DNA of 32,854 nucleotides. Source: Anaerolineales bacterium. Its GTDB lineage: Bacteria; Chloroflexota; Anaerolineae; Anaerolineales; Villigracilaceae. The first letter of the stretch is position 1. Each line of letters opens with the position of its first letter. The notes below the pieces were generated by a model, which saw nothing but the letters and a program-made list of their open reading frames with translations, was not told the DNA's origin and made no database searches. Below, in pieces: positions 30,893 to 32,854 of this stretch. A program made the position numbers and the translations under genes. The stretch is taken from contig JASEHI010000027.1 of assembly GCA_030018695.1 (NCBI GenBank), positions 1 to 32,854 of the forward strand, written 5' to 3'.

Positions 30893-30898
30893 ATTATA
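30893..30898 (-). promoter_or_regulatory. Promoter -10 box of the MraZ operon
   Basis: TATAAT is read on the minus strand at 30898-30893, preceded directly by TG. The leader to the MraZ ATG is about 90 nt. G-rich words of the TGGGR type (TTTTTGGGAT, TTTTGGGGAA, AATGGGGTC) lie upstream and could be MraZ sites, but their spacing is irregular. The -35 (TTATTC at 17 bp) is weak. Confidence 0.5.
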
Positions 30899-31006
30899 CA
30901 GAGTCCGCTTCCTCGGAATAATCCCAAAAAGAGGCTTATTCAAACGACAAATAATGACCCCATTGAACAGACGCGAGAGGCTGAAATGTTCCCCAAAAGA
31001 TGTAGT

Positions 31007-31032
31007 CTGGGCGGTCATTTATGACCGCCCAG
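31007..31032 (-). terminator. Hairpin between the IMPase gene and the MraZ promoter
   Basis: CTGGGCGGTCAT (31007-31018) and ATGACCGCCCAG (31021-31032) are perfect 12-bp arms around TT, 34 nt after the IMPase stop. The T run on the minus strand (CATCTTTTGG) is short and offset, so termination is plausible but not certain. Confidence 0.5.
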
Positions 31033-31065
31033 TATGCCCCTAATCCCGGATTATTGAGAAGTTGC

Positions 31066-31839
31066 CTACTTTTGAAGCACCGCCAGCATCTTTTGGTGCA
31101 GCGCGGCTGGGGCTGCCAAAATGGATTGCGGCGCGGAGATGTAATCCGCCTTGCCGTCAATGTCTGTGACCAGCGCCCCGGCTTCCTCGGCAATGAGACC
31201 GGCCGCGGCCACATCCCATGGCTTGAGGGTCAGCTCCCAATAGCCATCGAAACGACCCGCGGCGAGGTAGCACAGGTCGAGGGCAGCCGAACCGAGCCGG
31301 CGCACACCCTGCGATAATCTGGCAAAGCGGGCATAGTATTCCATATTATCCCGGGGGGAATGCCAGGCATCGTAGGGAAAACCGGTCACCAGCAAGCTAT
31401 GATCCAGTTCCTCAGCCTGTGAAACGTGCAGCCGTCGCCCGTTCAGCCAGGCGCCGCGCCCGCGTTCGGCGCTGAAGACCTCATCCCGCAGAGGGTCATA
31501 GACCACGCCCAGGGTCGTCACGCCCCGCCGGGCATAACCGATGGAGACGCAAAAGATGGGGATGCCGTGGGCGTAATTGACGGTGCCGTCCAGCGGATCC
31601 ACATACCAAAGATGGTCTTTATCCCCATCCAGGCTGCCCGATTCTTCGGCCAGGATGCTGCTTCCCGGAAAACGGCGCTGGATTTCAGCCAGCAGAAAGG
31701 CTTCGGACTGGTGATCAACTTCTGTCACCAGGTCAATCACGCCTTTGTATTCCAGTTGGTGCTTCTGTTCGTAGCCGGCGCGCAGTATTTCACCCGCGCG
31801 CCGGGCTAGTTCTTCTATTTCCAGTAGTGTCGGCAGCAT
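31066..31839 (-). CDS. Inositol monophosphatase family protein
   Basis: From ATG 31839 the protein has 257 residues, the usual length. It carries the metal-site motifs ILAEESG (Glu), DPLDGTVNYAHG (two Asp and Thr), and the C-terminal WDVAAAGLIAEEAG with the third Asp. Such enzymes are Mg-dependent, Li-sensitive phosphatases acting on inositol phosphate, fructose-1,6-bisphosphate, histidinol phosphate or PAP; the substrate here is undetermined. The start follows the response regulator stop as TAATATG, so the two genes are translationally coupled. The longer frame (to 31953) merely overlaps the regulator in another frame. Confidence 0.9.
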   Translation of the reverse strand: MLPTLLEIEELARRAGEILRAGYEQKHQLEYKGVIDLVTEVDHQSEAFLLAEIQRRFPGSSILAEESGSLDGDKDHLWYVDPLDGTVNYAHGIPIFCVSIGYARRGVTTLGVVYDPLRDEVFSAERGRGAWLNGRRLHVSQAEELDHSLLVTGFPYDAWHSPRDNMEYYARFARLSQGVRRLGSAALDLCYLAAGRFDGYWELTLKPWDVAAAGLIAEEAGALVTDIDGKADYISAPQSILAAPAALHQKMLAVLQK

Positions 31840-31840
31840 A

Positions 31841-32473
31841 TTAGTTCTGCGAGCGCTTGAATTCGTCGAGGATTTGATAGATATGGTCCAATTCGCCCTG
31901 GATTTCGTCACGTTCATCTTTGGCCTGTTGGAGCAGGGCCTCGAACGCCGCACGCTGATCGGGCGGCAGCGTGGTCAGCAGGCGCTCAGTGCGCGTGATC
32001 TGCGTATTTTTTTGCCGTAATTTATTCTCGAGCCGCTCGCGGTAACCCTTGTAGAATTCGCGTTCCCCCAGCGGCTCAGGGATTTCCAACAAGTCTTGAG
32101 TCAGCAATTCGGCGATGGTGAGCAAGAAATCCGGGGTATCAATGGGCTTCTCGATGAAACGCACCGCCCCCAGTCTGATCGCAAAAGCCTTATCCTCGGG
32201 AGAAACATAGGTGGCAGAGAGAAAAATGATCGGGATGTCTCTCGTCTGCGGGTCGGTGCGCAGGCGTTGCGCCAGCGCGTAGCCGTCCATGGTCGGCATC
32301 AGGATATCCGTGATGACCAGCGCCGGGCGCGCCTTGGCGATTTGCTCCAGCGCCTCCTGCCCGTTGCGCGCGGTGACGACCGGGTAGCCTTTGAAACGCA
32401 GGGTGAGTTCAAGCAGTTCGAGAACGTTAGGGACGTCTTCGACAACGAGAAGGGGACCGTAGGGTATGTTCAT
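31841..32473 (-). CDS. Response regulator with C-terminal coiled coil
   Basis: The 210-residue protein has a receiver domain with Glu12/Asp13, phosphoacceptor Asp56 (LVITDILMP), Ser86 (FLSATYVS) and Lys109 (FIEKPID). The C-terminal 75 residues (GEREFYKGYRERLENKLRQ onwards) are highly charged and predicted helical coiled coil with no DNA-binding motif, so output is likely by protein contact. No kinase gene is adjacent; the giant GAF kinase in this window is a possible but unproven partner. The receiver starts close to the first Met, and a TACAAT box ends 6 nt before the ATG, suggesting a leaderless transcript. Confidence 0.87.
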   Translation of the reverse strand: MNIPYGPLLVVEDVPNVLELLELTLRFKGYPVVTARNGQEALEQIAKARPALVITDILMPTMDGYALAQRLRTDPQTRDIPIIFLSATYVSPEDKAFAIRLGAVRFIEKPIDTPDFLLTIAELLTQDLLEIPEPLGEREFYKGYRERLENKLRQKNTQITRTERLLTTLPPDQRAAFEALLQQAKDERDEIQGELDHIYQILDEFKRSQN

Positions 32474-32479
32474 GAGAAT

Positions 32480-32485
32480 ATTGTA
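32480..32485 (-). promoter_or_regulatory. Candidate leaderless -10 box of the response regulator gene
   Basis: TACAAT (32485-32480, minus strand) ends 6 nt before the ATG, placing the predicted transcription start at the A of the start codon. No ribosome site exists between them. Confidence 0.35.
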
Positions 32486-32536
32486 ATCGATTCAGTGGAG
32501 AAATGGCGTATGGCAGATGGCTGATGGCGGATAGCG

Positions 32537-32564
32537 GACTTGCCCTGAACGTAGTCGAAGGGTA
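32537..32564 (+). repeat. Dispersed ACTTGCCCTGAA...GTCGAAGGG repeat
   Basis: This is a variant of the repeat in the PanE-like and PhzF genes, here in the 103-nt intergenic gap, next to short GGCGGATAGC/GGCAGATGGC-type tandem words. Confidence 0.6.
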
Positions 32565-32576
32565 GCGGATGAAAAG

Positions 32577-32854
32577 TCAGCGGAGGCCGTTCCATTCGTC
32601 AATGAGGCGGGTGAAGTACTCATCCAAATAGCGCAGCCGTTCATCCGCAATTACCCGCGCCGTGACAGTGAACATGCGGTCGCGGACTTTGCACAGTTTG
32701 AACAGGTGCTCGTGGTACGAACTGTGCGGTTCACCGGGTTCTTCCTTTCCGGTCTCTTTGAATTGCTCGGATGGTTCGGCGTACCAGGGCTGCCCGGCCA
32801 GCGTGGCATAGGCTATCACCCGCGCCACGCCGAGAGCGCCGAGCACGTCCAGTT
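32577..32854 (-). CDS. HD-domain phosphohydrolase, 5'-truncated by the window edge
   Basis: The frame stays open to the edge (LDVLGALGVARVIAYATLAG, then SSYHEHLFKLCKVRDRMFT and ARVIADERLRYLDEYFTRLI). This matches the C-terminal half of YedJ/YpgQ-like HD hydrolases, which have a D-x-LDALGAIGIAR segment followed by H-x-x-EKL. The metal-binding HD motif itself would lie upstream, outside the window. A GTG at 32846 is an internal codon, not the start. Family members hydrolyse nucleotides or phosphate esters; the substrate is unknown. Confidence 0.75.
   Translation of the reverse strand, partial: LDVLGALGVARVIAYATLAGQPWYAEPSEQFKETGKEEPGEPHSSYHEHLFKLCKVRDRMFTVTARVIADERLRYLDEYFTRLIDEWNGLR

Noticed and set aside
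30781..30960. Regular MraZ-binding direct repeats upstream of mraZ
   Set aside because: Several TGGGR-like words exist but the spacing is irregular, so I do not call an operator.

Overview
The window looks like chromosomal DNA of a Chloroflexota (Anaerolineae-type) bacterium. This is an inference from gene content and style: moderately high GC, a PATAN/DUF4388 protein beside a Ras-like GTPase, a very large multi-GAF histidine kinase, a four-subunit 2-oxoacid:ferredoxin oxidoreductase, FabI, a bactofilin, a stand-alone MraZ, and many short palindromic repeats in intergenic DNA and even inside coding sequences. No rRNA, tRNA, CRISPR array, phage gene or transposase gene was seen.

Layout. Positions 1-316 hold tandem palindromic repeats and a near-consensus sigma70-type promoter. 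From 317 to 15887 every gene is on the plus strand. The first part (317-12124) is a signalling island: PATAN protein, Ras-like GTPase, alpha/beta hydrolase, beta-helix protein, response regulator with a degenerate GGDEF domain, a 1977-residue kinase with about eight GAF domains, a CheY-like regulator, and a second alpha/beta hydrolase. The second hydrolase is a paralogue of the first but has Gly in place of the nucleophile Ser. Then come a histidine phosphatase, a ketopantoate-reductase-like protein carrying two repeat-derived inserts, and a TGS/ThrRS-like uridine kinase.

Positions 15888-16554 form a convergent junction containing a clear MITE (11-bp terminal inverted repeats, 9-bp target duplication), other hairpin repeats and an unlisted 23-codon ORF with a strong ribosome binding site.

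From 16344 to the right edge all genes are on the minus strand. They are a DUF92 membrane protein, a PH-like membrane protein, a PhzF protein, a bactofilin coupled to a DUF2283 gene and a frameshifted DUF4258 gene, fabI overlapping a 3-methyladenine glycosylase, an NAD-dependent epimerase, and the ferredoxin-alpha-beta-gamma oxidoreductase operon. Next comes an apparent operon MraZ - P-loop STAND-like ATPase - TPR protein, then a response regulator followed by an inositol-monophosphatase-family gene, and a 5'-truncated HD-domain hydrolase at the edge.

The most unusual pieces are the MraZ-ATPase-TPR operon (a candidate NTPase-driven sensing or conflict system), the PATAN/GTPase/GAF-kinase island with its active and probably inactive hydrolase pair, and the way dispersed repeats have entered coding sequence and altered protein ends.
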